Shown: one piece after another, positions 20,487-32,971 of the stretch
Position numbering within the stretch: the first letter of the stretch is position 1
Layout: the number at the start of each line of letters is the position of its first letter
Origin: Cerrena zonata
Lineage: Eukaryota; Basidiomycota; Agaricomycetes; Polyporales; Cerrenaceae
Assembly (NCBI GenBank): GCA_038087015.1
Contig: JASBNA010000010.1
Coordinates: forward strand, 620,001-684,000
Reading direction: 5' to 3'
DNA length: 64,000 bases
The notes under the pieces: model-generated
Database searches by the model: none
The model's input: the letters and a program-made list of their open reading frames with translations, nothing else
What the model was told of the DNA's origin: nothing
Position numbers and translations under genes: made by a program

Positions 20487-21720
20487 ATGGGCCAATATTG
20501 GAGACTGTACGTTCCCTTACCCACATATACAGTGGAGCTAGCTAACAGGATAACCTTTGATCTAGCATAAATCTGGACAAACGCCAAGCGTGGCCTCCGT
20601 ACCTCGGCTTCAAACTAGGCGAACAACTGTTCTCGAGATATTATAACGGTCTGCCGCTTCTTCTCGCCAGACCGAGTGGCGCGAAGATAGTCATCGAAAC
20701 CGAATTAGATCAAGATGTCACAGGCGACACTCTCTGCGACGATATGAAGAAGTAAGTGCGCGGGCCTCTCCAGATTCGATTCAATATTGAGATGACATCG
20801 ATCTCATGATCAGGGCCAGCCTGACGGACGAGGTCAAAGCCCAACACCCCACCGTCTCCAGATCTAACGCACCAGGGACAATTGGAGGGTTGCCTGTGGA
20901 GATTCTCGTGGTCATCTTTGACCATATCACTGATTTCAACGACATGGCGAGTCTCAGTCTGGCAAACAAGACTCTCTGGTTGGTTGGCTACAGGTGTATT
21001 CAGATGCGAAATGCCAGAGAGTTCCCACAATGGGCTGGTGATCGTTTAATATGCGTCGGAGACTACGCTCTAGCCTCCGGCCTCCCTGAAGACGTCTTCA
21101 CGGAAGACGAGCTGGAGGAATTCAGGTTGACAATCAAGGGAGAGAACAGGAATGAAGATGATGATGAATTTAGATGGGCCCGGGTGCCTTTAGGCGATGT
21201 GCTGGTCTACAACGAGTGGCAATGGGTCACCATTCGATCCCAACGGTTTTACCGATGGGACGAAACATTTCTCCATGACCAGCTCCGCTGCCCATCTAAT
21301 GACCTCATGAAAACACTCTTCGACCATCTGAATCTCGCGGAGATGCTCTATGATGCAACGCAAGAGTGGGTACTTTGCAACCTGACGAAATGCGAATTCA
21401 TCCGTGCTGCGGCCATCGCTCAGCTAACTGGCACGAAGAATGCGAAAGGGCCGTTCATTGGGAAGGGTATGACACTTGGACAGGTGTTGATTGCTCACAT
21501 TGCCTGGTCTGACGATCCCAGTGTCGCTATGATGATCGGGTATGAACCAGGCAGTGATATCCATCGAGGTCGATGGGCAGGTGATAGGTTTGAGATAACC
21601 ACTACAGATAGGGTGAAGAATCTGGTGGAAGAGTGGAAGGATATTAGTGATGAGGCTGCGAAAAGGATGGAAACTATCTGGGAAGCAGAATTCGACGAGG
21701 AATGGAGAGTCAGGACGTAG
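20487..21720 (+). CDS. F-box-like protein of the MGQYW family
   Basis: Three exons (20487-20506, 20566-20751, 20814-21720) join in phase to 370 codons. The start MGQYWRLINLDKRQ is shared by relatives at 30032, 39687 and 41053, which fixes the start. The N-terminal part (LGEQLFSRYYNGLPLLLARPSG) precedes an F-box-like segment, LPVEILVVIFDHITDFNDMA / SLSLANKTLW, at about residues 95-130. The C-terminal signature is VLCNLTKCEFIRAAAIAQLTG, GPFIGKGMTLGQVLIAHI, RGRWAGDRFEITTTDRVK and WKDISDEAAKRMETIWEAEF. F-box proteins recruit targets to SCF ubiquitin ligases; for this family it is inferred from the motif only. The gene follows the kinase-like pseudogene by 278 bases, and that spacer is conserved in the other two module copies. 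Confidence 0.85.
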
Positions 21721-22991
21721 GTCCTGTGCTTAGGTGGGTTTGTGGCTTATGGCTGTTGCGTATTCCCCGAGCTAGTGATGTCACTGTATAGTATTTGTAT
21801 TTTGTAAAACATTCTTGATCTATCCGTAGAGTCTGCGTGACTCGGAATGTAGTGCTACTGTACTTCGTACCCCTCGAGAGGATTGATTGATTCATTGTAC
21901 AATGCATGTTCATGTCATCGGTGGAAGTGAGTTGCATTTTCCTGTTTCATTCTGAAAATTAGATATGAAATCCTTCATTATATATGTTATTGGGAAAAAT
22001 GTGCGACGTAAATGAACTCTCTGTTGTCGTTGTTGTCGTCTTCTCTTGAGTTTTTGAAATTCTCTCTTTCTGTGCCTCTTTGTTTGATGCTGGACTACTA
22101 GTACTTCTAACACACTCGTTATACAGTGAGAGAAAGAAATAGGAGGTTGTTATTATCGCATTGGGCAATATACACTGTGTACCAAGTACCAATGCTCTAC
22201 AGTCATGTTCCTCCCCTTTCTCAGAGGTAAAGACATGGTGCATCGATAGCCTTATATGATCGTGAATACTTAATAATGATTGCGTCTTTTACTGATACCT
22301 CCACTTGACATGACAGTTGATGGGAACAAGAATGCAAGATGTCGATTCTTGGTATTCAACAGCCTGTCAGCGAGAGTCGTTTGCAGCAGTACCAGGCTAC
22401 ATTCTTACTCCTCTGTGCAAGTCCCTGCTGCCCCTTAGGTCTATGTGAAATCAATGCAATAATAACACCCAAGCCATTTTTTATACCGCAGGGTGTCAAC
22501 CGTACTAGGATCTCCCATGATGCTCACAGTCGTCTAAATTCCTTGATGAGAACTCTAGAATGACAGTTCTATCATCCTTTTTGATTATCTATGCATTCCA
22601 TCAGAGGACTTGTCCTTGGCGGACACTACACCCTGTCCAAGATTGACAACTAGATGATGAGGAATATTTATATATTTTCTGTGGTTGACCTCAGGCTCTT
22701 GGCTATGATAAGGTTGGCAATAACTATCATATTCAGGTCTCATCACTTCTTAGACCTGTCCCCAAGGCAGTACCTACCCCTACTATTAATCAAGGGTGGT
22801 GTCATAGAATCAACATGCTTTCATAAAGATTTCAGGGATGTGCTCTCTTGGCTTGATGGAGTTCTACTTTCCAATACAAGACAGGGAGTGGATGATATAT
22901 ATATATCCCTCACCTTAACTATATCTTTAGCTCTTCTATCCTTACATTTTCTCTCACATTCTTGTATCCTTTCTACTAGTATTTCTCTGTC
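21721..22991. other. intergenic, no gene recognised
   Basis: Only short frames without family resemblance (for example 22339-22563). The stretch becomes visibly A/T-richer toward the next gene. Confidence 0.6.
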
Positions 22992-24674
22992 ATGGCTGAC
23001 CAATTAGGTTTTACTTCTGATGATGCTATTGCTGCAATGTAAGGGCTGATAATTTATTTCCCATGGGTAGTATATGTTTAATACTTTATTTCTAGCTCTG
23101 AAACTCAGCTTCTGAATTTCTTTTTCTTTGCCACTTTGAGTAATCATGCTGCTGACTGTTGGTAACATTATCTGATTTTGCTTACAGCTGTTGCTGTCTA
23201 TGACACAATGCTAACCTTCTCAAAAGAAGTCAGATGTATCTGGCAAAGGAAATTTGGTATTGGGACAGTATTGTATCTCCTCATCAGATATACACCCATT
23301 ATTACCATTGTTTTTGAATATCTCAATGGTTCCAGCAGCTTGAAAACAGTGACTGTGAGTAACATTCTGAATATTTATATCTGACTACTGAATCATCTAT
23401 ATAGAGGTGAATATACTATAAATACTTTGATTTTGATAGTCTTAATATTTGGGTCCAGCTGCAGGACAATAAGTATTATATCTATCATTGGAACAGTCCT
23501 TTGCCCTTTTCTATATGCCAGTAAGTGATATATAATGTTTTCTACTATCTACTAATTTATATATGTGTAGCATTTGATTGTGTGCGTATCTGGAGTATCT
23601 GTCAGCACCAATGGATTCCTACCATTGTGGTATTTGCTTTGACTATGTTTGATCCAGCCATCAATATAGTGAGTGTTAAATGTATATTGATATTAGTATG
23701 ACTGAATGAATTTGAATAGTATGGGAATACTCCTCTATTATCTGGAACTTTCACTGTTGTATTGTCAGGTCCATTAGCAGGCTGCTGGTTTAACTCCAAC
23801 ATTGAAATATATCTATAGTAAGTAAATTGTTTCTGAAGAAAATACTACAGTAATACTGATATTTAAATCAGTTGTTTGTGATTCAACTTTCATCATAGAT
23901 ACATATGCTTATATTTATTCTCCTAGTGGGAGAGATTACTAGAGCAATATCTATTGCTGGAGATGCTGCAGTGCTAGGCTTTACCTTGTGGAGAACAATA
24001 TATATATTCAGAGAAGATGCAGAGGTCAGAGCTAACAATCGGCTTACCACTGCACTACTCTACAATGGTATGGTTTAAGGAGCTTTAGTATATTATGAAA
24101 ATTAATTAATCCTTGCTTCTACTAGGCTCTGTCCAATTCAGGTAGGTTTAGGCTTATTGTGATTTTGACTCTTGCTAACTGCCCTTAGTCTCATGCTTTT
24201 ATTCAATATTCTCTCAATGATTCTTGACATTGTCAATGTTGCAAGTGATGGTGCTGTAAGGAATCTTTTATCTTACTAATTCTACCAAATTTACACCCCA
24301 ATTACAGACTATTCCACATGCCACATTCTTTATCTACATCCAAAATACGTAAGCATAATAATCAGAGTCTTTCTTATCTTTCTAACATATGACCTTTGTG
24401 TAGTCTCATCTCTATCATCCTCTCACGGTTCATCCTCAGTCTTCGATGTATCTACCATACAACCAACAATCCTGCAGAGTCTAGCTCCAAGTACTCAAGT
24501 GTACACTTTGCTTCTGCTATAGAGGGGAATATGGGAGCTACTTTAAGTGACTCCTGGGCTGAAGGCAGAGAGGAGAGTGATCAGGGACTAGAGGAGATTC
24601 AGTACTCAGAATATCCATTCTCTACTGGATTATCTGATATAAAGGAGAATTCTAGGCAAGTGTTTTATCTCTAA
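22992..24674 (+). CDS. multi-span membrane protein of the DUF6533 type
   Basis: A gene of about nine short exons. The start MADQLGFTSDDAIAA is followed by exons giving ETQLLNFFFFATLSNHAADC and then the DUF6533 signature VAVYDTMLTFSKEVRCIWQR, KFGIGTVLYLLIRYTPIIT near 23190-23330. Further hydrophobic exons follow: ISIISIIGTVLCPFLYA near 23490, HQWIPTIVVFALTMFDPAIN near 23620, LLSGTFTVVLSGPLAGCWF near 23750, and others near 24180-24260 and 24405. The C-terminal tail is polar and acidic (SDSWAEGREESDQGLEEIQY). Such proteins are predicted seven-span membrane proteins common in Agaricomycetes, of unknown function. Introns and exons are noticeably A/T-rich compared with neighbouring genes. One early splice junction (near 23160) could not be fixed by eye, so exact exon borders are approximate. 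Confidence 0.7.
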
Positions 24675-25108
24675 TACATTTGCAAATCTGTTAATCTCAT
24701 GATTTGGGCTCTTTAGTTCTCATGCCACTGCCACTATCCTCACACCTGTATGAATTGAGGAGACTAGGCTGTGAAGAATATCTAGGTGTTTGCCTGGGGT
24801 TTTGGTTTTCGTCGGTCTAGGACCAATATATAATCCAACAAAACAATTCCTATCTATGCATTTCTGTGTCTTTACGTAGGCGTGACAGGTAATGCACATG
24901 AGCCACTCCCGCACAAGTTGCGGATAGTTAATTCTGGAATTTTTACGTGCAGAACACTTTCGTAAACGTCGTACTCGTTATCTAATTGACGAACTGATAT
25001 TTAAACAGATATCTTGTCCAATACAGAGATAGGTCACTGTCCGATTGGGATCCGAAACCGCGAGCTCGGTCACAGAGGGTGTTGAGAGGGATTTCATTTC
25101 CGTAGACG
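24675..25108. other. intergenic, no gene recognised
   Basis: No coding signal on either strand; the antisense frame at 24720-24914 has no recognisable content. Confidence 0.6.
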
Positions 25109-25429
25109 ATGCGTCAATATCTCTCTGAACGCAGTCACGTCTTGGACACAGAGAATACCAGGTTTGGAGAAGAAAAAGGTAATTTCGACGACATACTAGG
25201 CAATGCTTCGAATCGTTTCGGAGACATTCCTCTATCAGCTTTGAGTATGACGCTGGAGTAATTCCTAGAAGATATTATTGACATGTTGAACAACAGAGGC
25301 AGAAAGCTCCACTTACGCAAGAGAAAGATACAGCCTCTTGGACTCGAACTAGAGCTGCCCTCGTCCTCTTCATCCCGATCCACCGTTCAAGCTGGCACGG
25401 TGATCTGTGTACCTACAGTTCCCGTCTAA
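25109..25429 (+). CDS. possible small two-exon gene (hypothetical)
   Basis: ATG at 25109 (MRQYLSERSHVLDTENTRFG) runs to 25257. A 39-base intron (GTAATT...CAACAG) with a TTGAC-like branch site can join it in phase to 25297-25429, giving about 93 codons with the end RKIQPLGLELELPSSSSSRS, STVQAGTVICVPTVPV. No family recognised. It may be the last part of a decayed gene. The intron is at the short end for this genome, and the call rests only on the clean joined frame. Confidence 0.25.
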
Positions 25430-27476
25430 TGCTGACTGAGGTATCATGGAAGGGCATAACCGATGAGGCTATACTAGTGGGTTATTTTTGACGTGGCGGA
25501 GCAAGGATGGCATCGAGGCTACTCCGGTACCAGGTGAGGTCATGTCCTCAGTCCCGATCTCGACATGATGATGAGTATGCGCTCCTTAGCTATACTTGGT
25601 ACGATGGGTTGAGATATTGGAGGTAAGAGAACTTGTACTGGTCAAGACGTCAGGATGACTTTGTTGATAGTATTAGCGTGCAAAAAAAATAAAGATCCAT
25701 GCACGTGGAGAGACTGCTCAAAGTGATATCGACGTCCTTTTCATTGTTTACGAGATGTTCTTGGCGGAATAGCGTGTCTTGTCAGGAGTTCAGCGAGAGC
25801 CGTAGACGAGGTCCTGTGTCATGGTTTTATGCCGAATAACTACCGTAGGAAATGAAAAAAAACAGAATTCCATACCGAGGTGACATGTCAAACTTGAAGT
25901 TTGCCATGTGGATCATCTTAACACTTCGAATTTCTGGCCTTATTTTATAAGATTAAGATCTTTCGTCGATGACAGTCGAGTCAATTTCTGTCAGTTTGTG
26001 GTTCAAACGCGTGGACAGTAGCTCTGGTATACCGGTACACTTGCTTTAGCGACTGCAGGTGAGAGAGTGGATTTAACACGGACCCTGTATCATATATAGG
26101 ACAACGTGCGAGGTTGTCCAGAGAACGTCCTGCTCATAGCGTAAATAATTATTAGTATTCACGGATGTAAAGGGTGCTTACGACGTAGAGCAGACAACCT
26201 ATCCTATTACCTCCACTCAGCAGTTCCTATGCAGGGGCACGTAGCTGAACACTGGTTCTCCAAGGAGAAGGTGCGGACTATCACAGTGAGTGGTACGGAG
26301 CGAGAATAACATCTACAAGATCTAGAGCTGTTCTCTACGTTGATCGATGAGATTAAACATGGAAAGCTGACACGTTCATGCTTACGAGCGCCACCGCACA
26401 GCTTCCCTTCGTCCCTGGTCCTATTCCTCTCCGAATCCTACACTTAGACTTGTAACATTGTTACGATATCTATGTTTCAAATCTCAACAAATATACCATA
26501 TGGCCTCCCTCATACGTTTATGTGTTCACATTATACACACTAACTTCCGCCTGGTCTTCGAGTGAGATACGGGACCCGAAGCTACCAATGTATGGCATGT
26601 AATTTCCCGGGGAATAGTATCCACTGGTAAGTGGCCTACGCTATTTTCGTGATTCAGACTACTGAGTACATGTAGGTACGGCGATCATGTTTCATTGAAG
26701 CTTCAATATTTATTAATCGTCAGAGACGAAAATACCTGCCCCGAACATAGAGTGAGTGAATGAGTGTATTGTTTTAGACGCAATGTAACTGCAGATACCC
26801 GCTAAGGTCTACGAGTACATACGCCTTACGATAGCTACTTAGATACCCAGTCCCCCGTACCACTCTACCGAGGTTTGACTATAAATATCTCATCCACTTT
26901 CCGAGTTGTTCCAACCCCCCTTCCCTCGTAACTTCCACGATCTTCCGTAAGTAACGAAATGAACAACCATCTTCCTCTTCAAAGGCCCATGGAGGAGATC
27001 AAGCACCCACGCGAGCCGTATACCTACATACACTCTTCCTGACTGCCATAATTTTATTTCCGACATCTATTACGTATGACGTTGCTGGTAAGCACATGTG
27101 TTTACGTTTATTTGCCTTGTATTACACTAACGCCGGGTCCCCAAAAAGACAATTGTTGTTACGTGCTCTGCATCAAGGACAATGGACTGCCACCAAAGTA
27201 GCAACGCCGACAGCAAGACAAAAGCCATTGTTTTAGGCGGCTAATGCCTTTCTTTCGTGGCCTTCAAAAAGTTTGGTGGAAGGTTGAACCTCCCCCAATC
27301 TTGCCTCCACTCCAGTTTCTGCTTGCTACGCGGTATACCGTGACGTTCTCTACAACTCTACTGGTGCTGGATCGCTAGTGGACACGTCCCAATCTACACA
27401 CCTTCTGTCATTCACGTCAACGCATACTCTTACCAACTCACGTTAATCCAAATCCTACCTCTCCTCGCTCAGAAAA
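25430..27476. other. 2-kb intergenic stretch, nothing recognised
   Basis: Frequent stops in all six frames, no repeats or LTR ends seen. The last part probably holds the promoter of the membrane protein gene at 27477. Confidence 0.6.
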
Positions 27477-28530
27477 ATGCCCCAGTCTAAGAAGCTTGTC
27501 ACTGGTGAGTGCCACTTGCGCCTTCACAGGTTTGATTATTGAAAGGATACCGTGCAGTCGCGTTCTTCGGCTTGAACGCCGTCCGAGCGTTGAGCATCCT
27601 CACCCTCCTACTTCTCTTTGCAAGTAGCGTCGTCACTATGGCCAACGACATCAAAGCCGTCAACGCATTCGTGGCCGCCAGCAAACAATCCTCGTCGAGC
27701 AACTCAACGGCCGAAGATTGTGCGGACGGTCAATGTGACTACATCGAGTACGCTTCACTTTTGCTCTCCCAATTTAGTGTGGTTGCTCAAAATCTTATGC
27801 AGAGGGAGTACAGTACCAAACCAACCGGCTGGTGCTTTCTGGGCCGTCATGAACCGCTTGCTCATCATCTTCCAAGCCATTATTCTCATCCTGTCCGAGG
27901 TCGGGTGGCCGGCGCCGTTCTTCGACTCGTACTTCCCCGTGCTCGGTCCAAACTTTGGTCTAGGTGCCCTCGGTATCATTCAAGGCCTGTTCGTACCTCT
28001 GTTTCATCACTCTATTTCATCAGAGCTGATCCAGATTTGTTCCCATCTTATGCAGTTTAGGCGCAGCAGTGCTTTCTCATCATGTTGACGAGTTTTCGCT
28101 CGTCGCGGCCTTCTTCCTCTTTTCAATCGCCTGTATCAACATGGTGCTTGGTCTTATCCTACGACAAAAGGCCAAGGCGATGCGCTCCATTCGTGCTTGG
28201 AGAGCAGCCAAGAAGGGCGTCCTCCCCAACCCTGCCACTGCTGCGGGTCCATATCCCGGTATCGCCCCAACTTATACAGGCAATTCAGAGAAGATGTCCG
28301 CGATGCCTACCGGAGGCTCAACTAACTCGAGGGCTGGTATGGGATTTGGTAGACAAGGACTGAAAGCTGCCGAGGCGAAAGGTACGAGGTCGTCTATTTT
28401 TACTAAGGCTACGTTACTAATATGATGTGCAGGATATTTCGTACAGAAACCTGAGGAAGCACTGCCCACTTATGTCCCCAAGAGACATGCTTCCTCGTCC
28501 TCCTCTCGTGCAAGCTCACCCGGTCCTTAA
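27477..28530 (+). CDS. four-span integral membrane protein, conserved fungal type
   Basis: Five exons joined by GT-AG introns that keep phase (first intron 27505-27545). Four hydrophobic segments are visible: ALSILTLLLLFASSVVTMAN, LLIIFQAIILILSEVGWPA, LGALGIIQGLLGAAVLS and SLVAAFFLFSIACINMVLGL. A short loop between spans 1 and 2 has two cysteines (EDCADGQCDYIE). The C-terminal tail is cytosolic in style: basic, Gly/Ser/Pro-rich, with EALPTYVPKRHASSSSSR near the end. The tetraspan layout resembles basidiomycete membrane proteins annotated as DUF7598-like, but I cannot confirm that. Total about 265 residues. Confidence 0.75.
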
Positions 28531-29327
28531 CGTGTTATGAAACGACGTTAACGCTCCGTGAGAGCATATTATGACACCATCGTGAGCGAGCTAGATGCTC
28601 ATCGCGAAATGTCCATGTCGCAATTTGTGTTATACCTTGCATCCCTCACGCCTTTTGTAGCTATAGTTGAATGTGTGTTACTCTACTGCTCTTGTTCCAA
28701 GATATACTGGTTTTATTCTCATCCTATCGAGTCGGCGTTGTGATAAATATCTCTGACGAAGTGTTTGACACAGTCTATTAAAACTCAACAGACAGTAAGT
28801 TATTTTAAGTACATCAAAAAAACAGATCATTCTGACGAGGTACCTTTCCAGGAATAGAACTTCCTTATTACCCGCTGATGGTTTACGGTCAGTTACGGAG
28901 CTTGATGCAAGCGCGATGTCGCTGATGCTGTCCAGATAGTGTCTCTTTCGACCTTGCGACTGGATATATGCCAAACCTAAGTATGTCATAAGATGAGTTT
29001 CGTCTTTGGGCATGGAATATTGAGGGCTGGTATTTCCCTGATTTGGGCGAGTCCTGTCCTGATCGGGAAATCTCCTTACCTTTTTCTTGTTTTTAGAATC
29101 CCGTCTATCCTTTCTTTAAGAAAAAATCATATTTATAGCGTCCCGTTAGACCCGGATTCCGTTTATCATTGATGGTTCATGTCATCATGGAATCCGTTAT
29201 ACGCACTGGCAGACCCTACGAATGGATCAAGTTCTACAAATACAAATATTACACAGCGACATCACAGCTCGGGGACAGACAACAGCCATGTGTCCATAAT
29301 AGTCACATATCCACATAAGCACCGGAC
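28531..29327. other. intergenic, nothing recognised
   Basis: Only short unconvincing frames (28558-28743, 28678-29013 antisense). Confidence 0.6.
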
Positions 29328-30032
29328 CTACGTCTCCACTCCTCGTCGAAACTCTGCCTTCCAGATAGCTTCCATCCTTTTTGCAGCCAAGCCGCTAACA
29401 CCCTTCCACTCTTCCACCAGATTCTTCGCCCTACCCATAGTGGTTATCTCAAACTTATCACCTGTCCATCGGCCCCGGTGAATATCACTGCACTCTTCGC
29501 ACGCGATCTGGTATTTCGCATCCGAATACACCTGCTGCTTCCCAACTAGAGTCTTGTTTGCCAGACTGAGACTCGCTATGTCGTTGATATGAGTGATACG
29601 GTCGAAAATGATCACCATGATCTCCACAGGCAACCCTTCAATTGTCCCTGGTGCGTTAGATCTAGAGGCGGTGGGGTATCGGGCTTTGACCTTCTTGTCC
29701 GTCAGACTGGTCCTGAGGTTGACACCATCTCAGCCTTCGGGAATATTCAATCACATCTGAAAGGATGTGTACCTGCTTCTTCATATCGTCGCAGAGAGTC
29801 TTGCCTATGTTATCCTGTTCTAATTCGGCTTCGGTGACCACACCCGCGCCACTCGGTCTGGCGAGAAGAATCGGCAAATTGCTGTAATTCCTCGAGAACA
29901 TTGGTTCTCCTAGTTTGAAGTAATACACACTGTACACTTGGCGTTTGTCTAGATTTATGCTAGATCAAAGGTCATCCTGTTAGCGACCGCATTTCTGGAT
30001 GAGGTAACGTGCAGTTTCCAATATTGGCCCAT
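29328..30032 (-). pseudogene. F-box-like gene of module copy 2, internally deleted
   Basis: A shortened copy of the gene at 20487-21720. It begins MGQYW (ATG at 30032), but the first intron donor is GC where the intact copy has GT. It keeps LLARPSG, the F-box-like LPVEIMVIIFDRITHINDIA / SLSLANKTL and the end DIHRGRWTGDKFEITTMGRA. The middle of about 180 codons between these two parts (including the LCNLTKCEFI and GPFIGKG blocks) is missing. The second intron region also differs and the frame before the F-box is broken. It lies 272 bases downstream of kinase-like copy 2, the same order as in module 1. Confidence 0.8.
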
Positions 30033-30304
30033 CGTGGTCGTAGTGTCCAAGGTTGTTCACCTTCAAACTACAGATGGCGTACATATCGAGTTTTCCATGT
30101 TGGTAATTCGAAGCCCCGATCTAATCAGACTCTAAACTTTCGCATTTCGGCACTCTCGGACATACCCCAACCCCTACGAGACGGACGAGTCTAACCCACG
30201 GCGGAAATTTATTTCAAGGATATCCAGCTACATATAATTCAAACAGGTGCTAGTGAGTAGGTGTAACTGTTAAAAACTCATCCATTAAACAAAGCATAGC
30301 GGGA

Positions 30305-32482
30305 CTAGTCAAGATCCTGCTTTAGACCTAACACCGAGAAGAAAGGTCTCACTGGTTGATGGTGCGAATCCTCATAGTAAGGACTCGTCGACCATCGATC
30401 CCACAACTCCCGGTGACCATATATCTGAGCAACCAATTCCGGAGATAGTGCATGATCTGGACCTATCAACGTATATGCATTCCGTATAAGATCATCGCGT
30501 GTGTGTTGTTCGCAAGAAGCTGTACTTTGCGTACAGCTTGCAAAGTCAATAAAGACACAGTACACAGATGGTTTGTTGTCGCCATTTGTAGTACGATACA
30601 TCAGGATTTGACCCCGGTGCCAATCGTGTTGAGAAATGTCCGCATACTGGAAGACACGAATGCCATCGCGTGCACTTTGGATCTGACCATAAAAATCAAC
30701 AGACAGTATATCGAGAAGGGATAGAGACAGTACCAGTTGAAGCTTTTCGTCCTCTGAGAGTGATTTAATTCGTTCTGTAGAAACTGTTGGCATATCGATA
30801 TACTCAATCAAAATACCATACAGTGGGGGACCGGATGGCATGGTGAACTATCTGAGATTAGCGCGAGGAAAAGCTACATGGCATGAGCAACTTAACGTGA
30901 GCGACTCACCAGATGAGCACCATAGAAATAGGGTATCAATGACCCTTGCATGAAATCTAACTTGGTATACACAGCTATCTCCCGTCTCACAAGATCTTCC
31001 GCCGTATACCATTGCCGGGAGTAGTAGTCCAATTGAAGGAAACGGTCATCGAAGAGCTTCAAGCACAATAAGGGCGTACGATGAGGGAGGGGGCGGTTGT
31101 CAGTACTTAGTAACTGGCAGACGTATGTTCGACAGGGACGGGTCTTTTCAGGGTCAGGACTCTCAGTGAGTTCTCGCAGGATACGGATGGTGAAGGATGA
31201 AGACCGAGAAAGTCGCAAAGAGGATTGGCGTAGAGGATCAGGACGTTGATTCTTCTCGAAAGTTTCCATTGTAGATTTCGGCGGCAGGACGGCAGGGTAG
31301 TACGGTTGAAGCAACGGGTTCAGCTGAGCAAACCTGTTTGTCATTCCTAGAAGTACATCACCAGAGCGGGCGGAGTGTGGCTTTACGATAGTAAGCATAT
31401 GATCTTTCCAGCGACGGAATTGATCCCAGCGACTCTTAGACCGGTAAAGAAGAGGATAGTCGAAGTCCGAATGGCGGCAGTATTGATCAAATATCACACT
31501 ATCTGGCAATATAGGAACAGATGTTGGAGGTAGAAGAGGGCCGATTCCCTCCATCTCATCGACGTCGTCGTCATTCCATGTCCATGATATGTATCCCATC
31601 GCTGCAAGCGGGAAAAACAAGAAACATGCCAAGAGGATCCTGGCGGGGATGAGATCGGGAATAGGCATGTGGCTGCATATGATTTTTCGTGTACCCGACT
31701 CCAGCTCTAGGCGCAAAGTGATAGCACTCTCGAAGTCGCAACCAACAACGCAAGTGTCTGGATCAGACTTCCATGCATCCTCCAGTAGATCTGAGACTTG
31801 AGAAATAAAGTAGGGATCTGACGAAATGACGCCGCGTGATACGGTTGGACTCTGTTAACGTTAGCGTCTATTGATTCGATAAAGTGCAGTGATACTCACC
31901 AGAATAACTACAGCGGGCAGTGTTGAGCTCTCTGTACCGATGTTTATGATAGTGGTATCTATTTGTGGCCTGCGGAATGTAACTAAAGAGCAATCTAATG
32001 TCATAGTCAAACTCGTACTCGTTCTCTCTCTGCAGTAGTATGTACTCACCGTTAGATGTCGATTTGTTGTATCTGATTGGTGGCCATGAAGCACTGCCAC
32101 GCAAGGAATAGAAGAGATTCAAGACAGGCTGTACAACTGTGTCACAGAAATAGTCAACGCGCCTACCCGAGACGCGGCGTCAGCGTAAATATGATTGTTT
32201 AGACACTCCAACGCACGGGACTGCACGACCTCTGGGATAGCCCGGAGGTCGTTGAGATCGAGGAATGTCGGTATGATAAAGGTATGCCAATCTGACGGAA
32301 AGCCAATCCACCCTAGTCCAAATCTCATCCTCGGTGGATTTTACAACAAGACGAGGTGTTCCTGTCGTTGGGGGGTGGTGATGAGACTGTGATAATTCTT
32401 CCTTCAACCCTTGAAGCTGAGGAGGGGGAGGGATAGGCTGGAGCAGCACTTCATGTGAAAATAGCGTCTCGACGTATGGCAT
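30305..32482 (-). CDS. membrane-anchored protein-kinase-like protein, copy 2
   Basis: About six exons from MPYVETLFSHEVLLQPIPP (32482). A second exon, MRFGLGWIGFPSDWH (from 32328), runs to VVQS and joins after an intron with a GTGCGT donor to LVQPVLNLFYSLRGSASWPP. Then come VTFRRPQIDTTIINI, SPTVSRGVISSDPYF and a long exon with one membrane span (PARILLACFLFFPLAAMGY near 31630), FTIRILRELTESPDP, TYVCQLLSTD, LLCLKLFDD and IPYFYGAHL. The last exon has YGILIEYIDMP, ISQHDWHRGQILMY and CVFIDFASC. HDWH..Q and IDFA look like altered HRD and DFG motifs, so catalysis is uncertain. Roughly 600 residues, no break seen. It is uncertain whether the real start is 32482 or the ATG at 32328; synonymous changes among copies support coding at both. 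Confidence 0.75.
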
Positions 32483-32971
32483 GATTTGGGTGTCGCAGAT
32501 CTGATGTCCAAAGTGAGAACAGTCTCAGCGTTGTCACTAGTTCGGACCTCACAGTGGTACACGCGTGAATGATCGGACGTGAGTCTAAAGAACACAAAAG
32601 AGATTGAAACTGTATTGATATGTCAGTAGGCAATACTGCCAATGAACAGAATATTTATGTAAAAAAACATACTTGCTCCACTAGGTCCAGTAGTGATAAA
32701 CCCGAACCACTCACTCTACGACGTACGCTACTCTACTCTGTCAATATTATGTAATGACCGTGCTGACCAAGCTTCAGGCATCCTCGCCCCCTTGTAAAAT
32801 GATACACAACTATGATAATTTCCTCAGTCTGTCCCACAAATGATCAAACGTGAGGTCACGAGTCTTCAATGGTGTATTAGGTAGTGTAATGGGTGGAGTC
32901 CTTTGCCTGGTCATCCTAACCGTTGTCGCGGCAGTAAAATTAAGACACAAAAAATAGAAGAAAAAAGAACA
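32483..32971. other. intergenic between kinase-like copy 2 and BAG relic
   Basis: The first 100 bases after 32482 are the upstream region shared with the other module copies. The rest shows nothing recognisable. Confidence 0.5.

Noticed and set aside
24720..24914. 64-codon minus-strand ORF
   Set aside because: Isolated short frame without neighbouring exons; likely chance.
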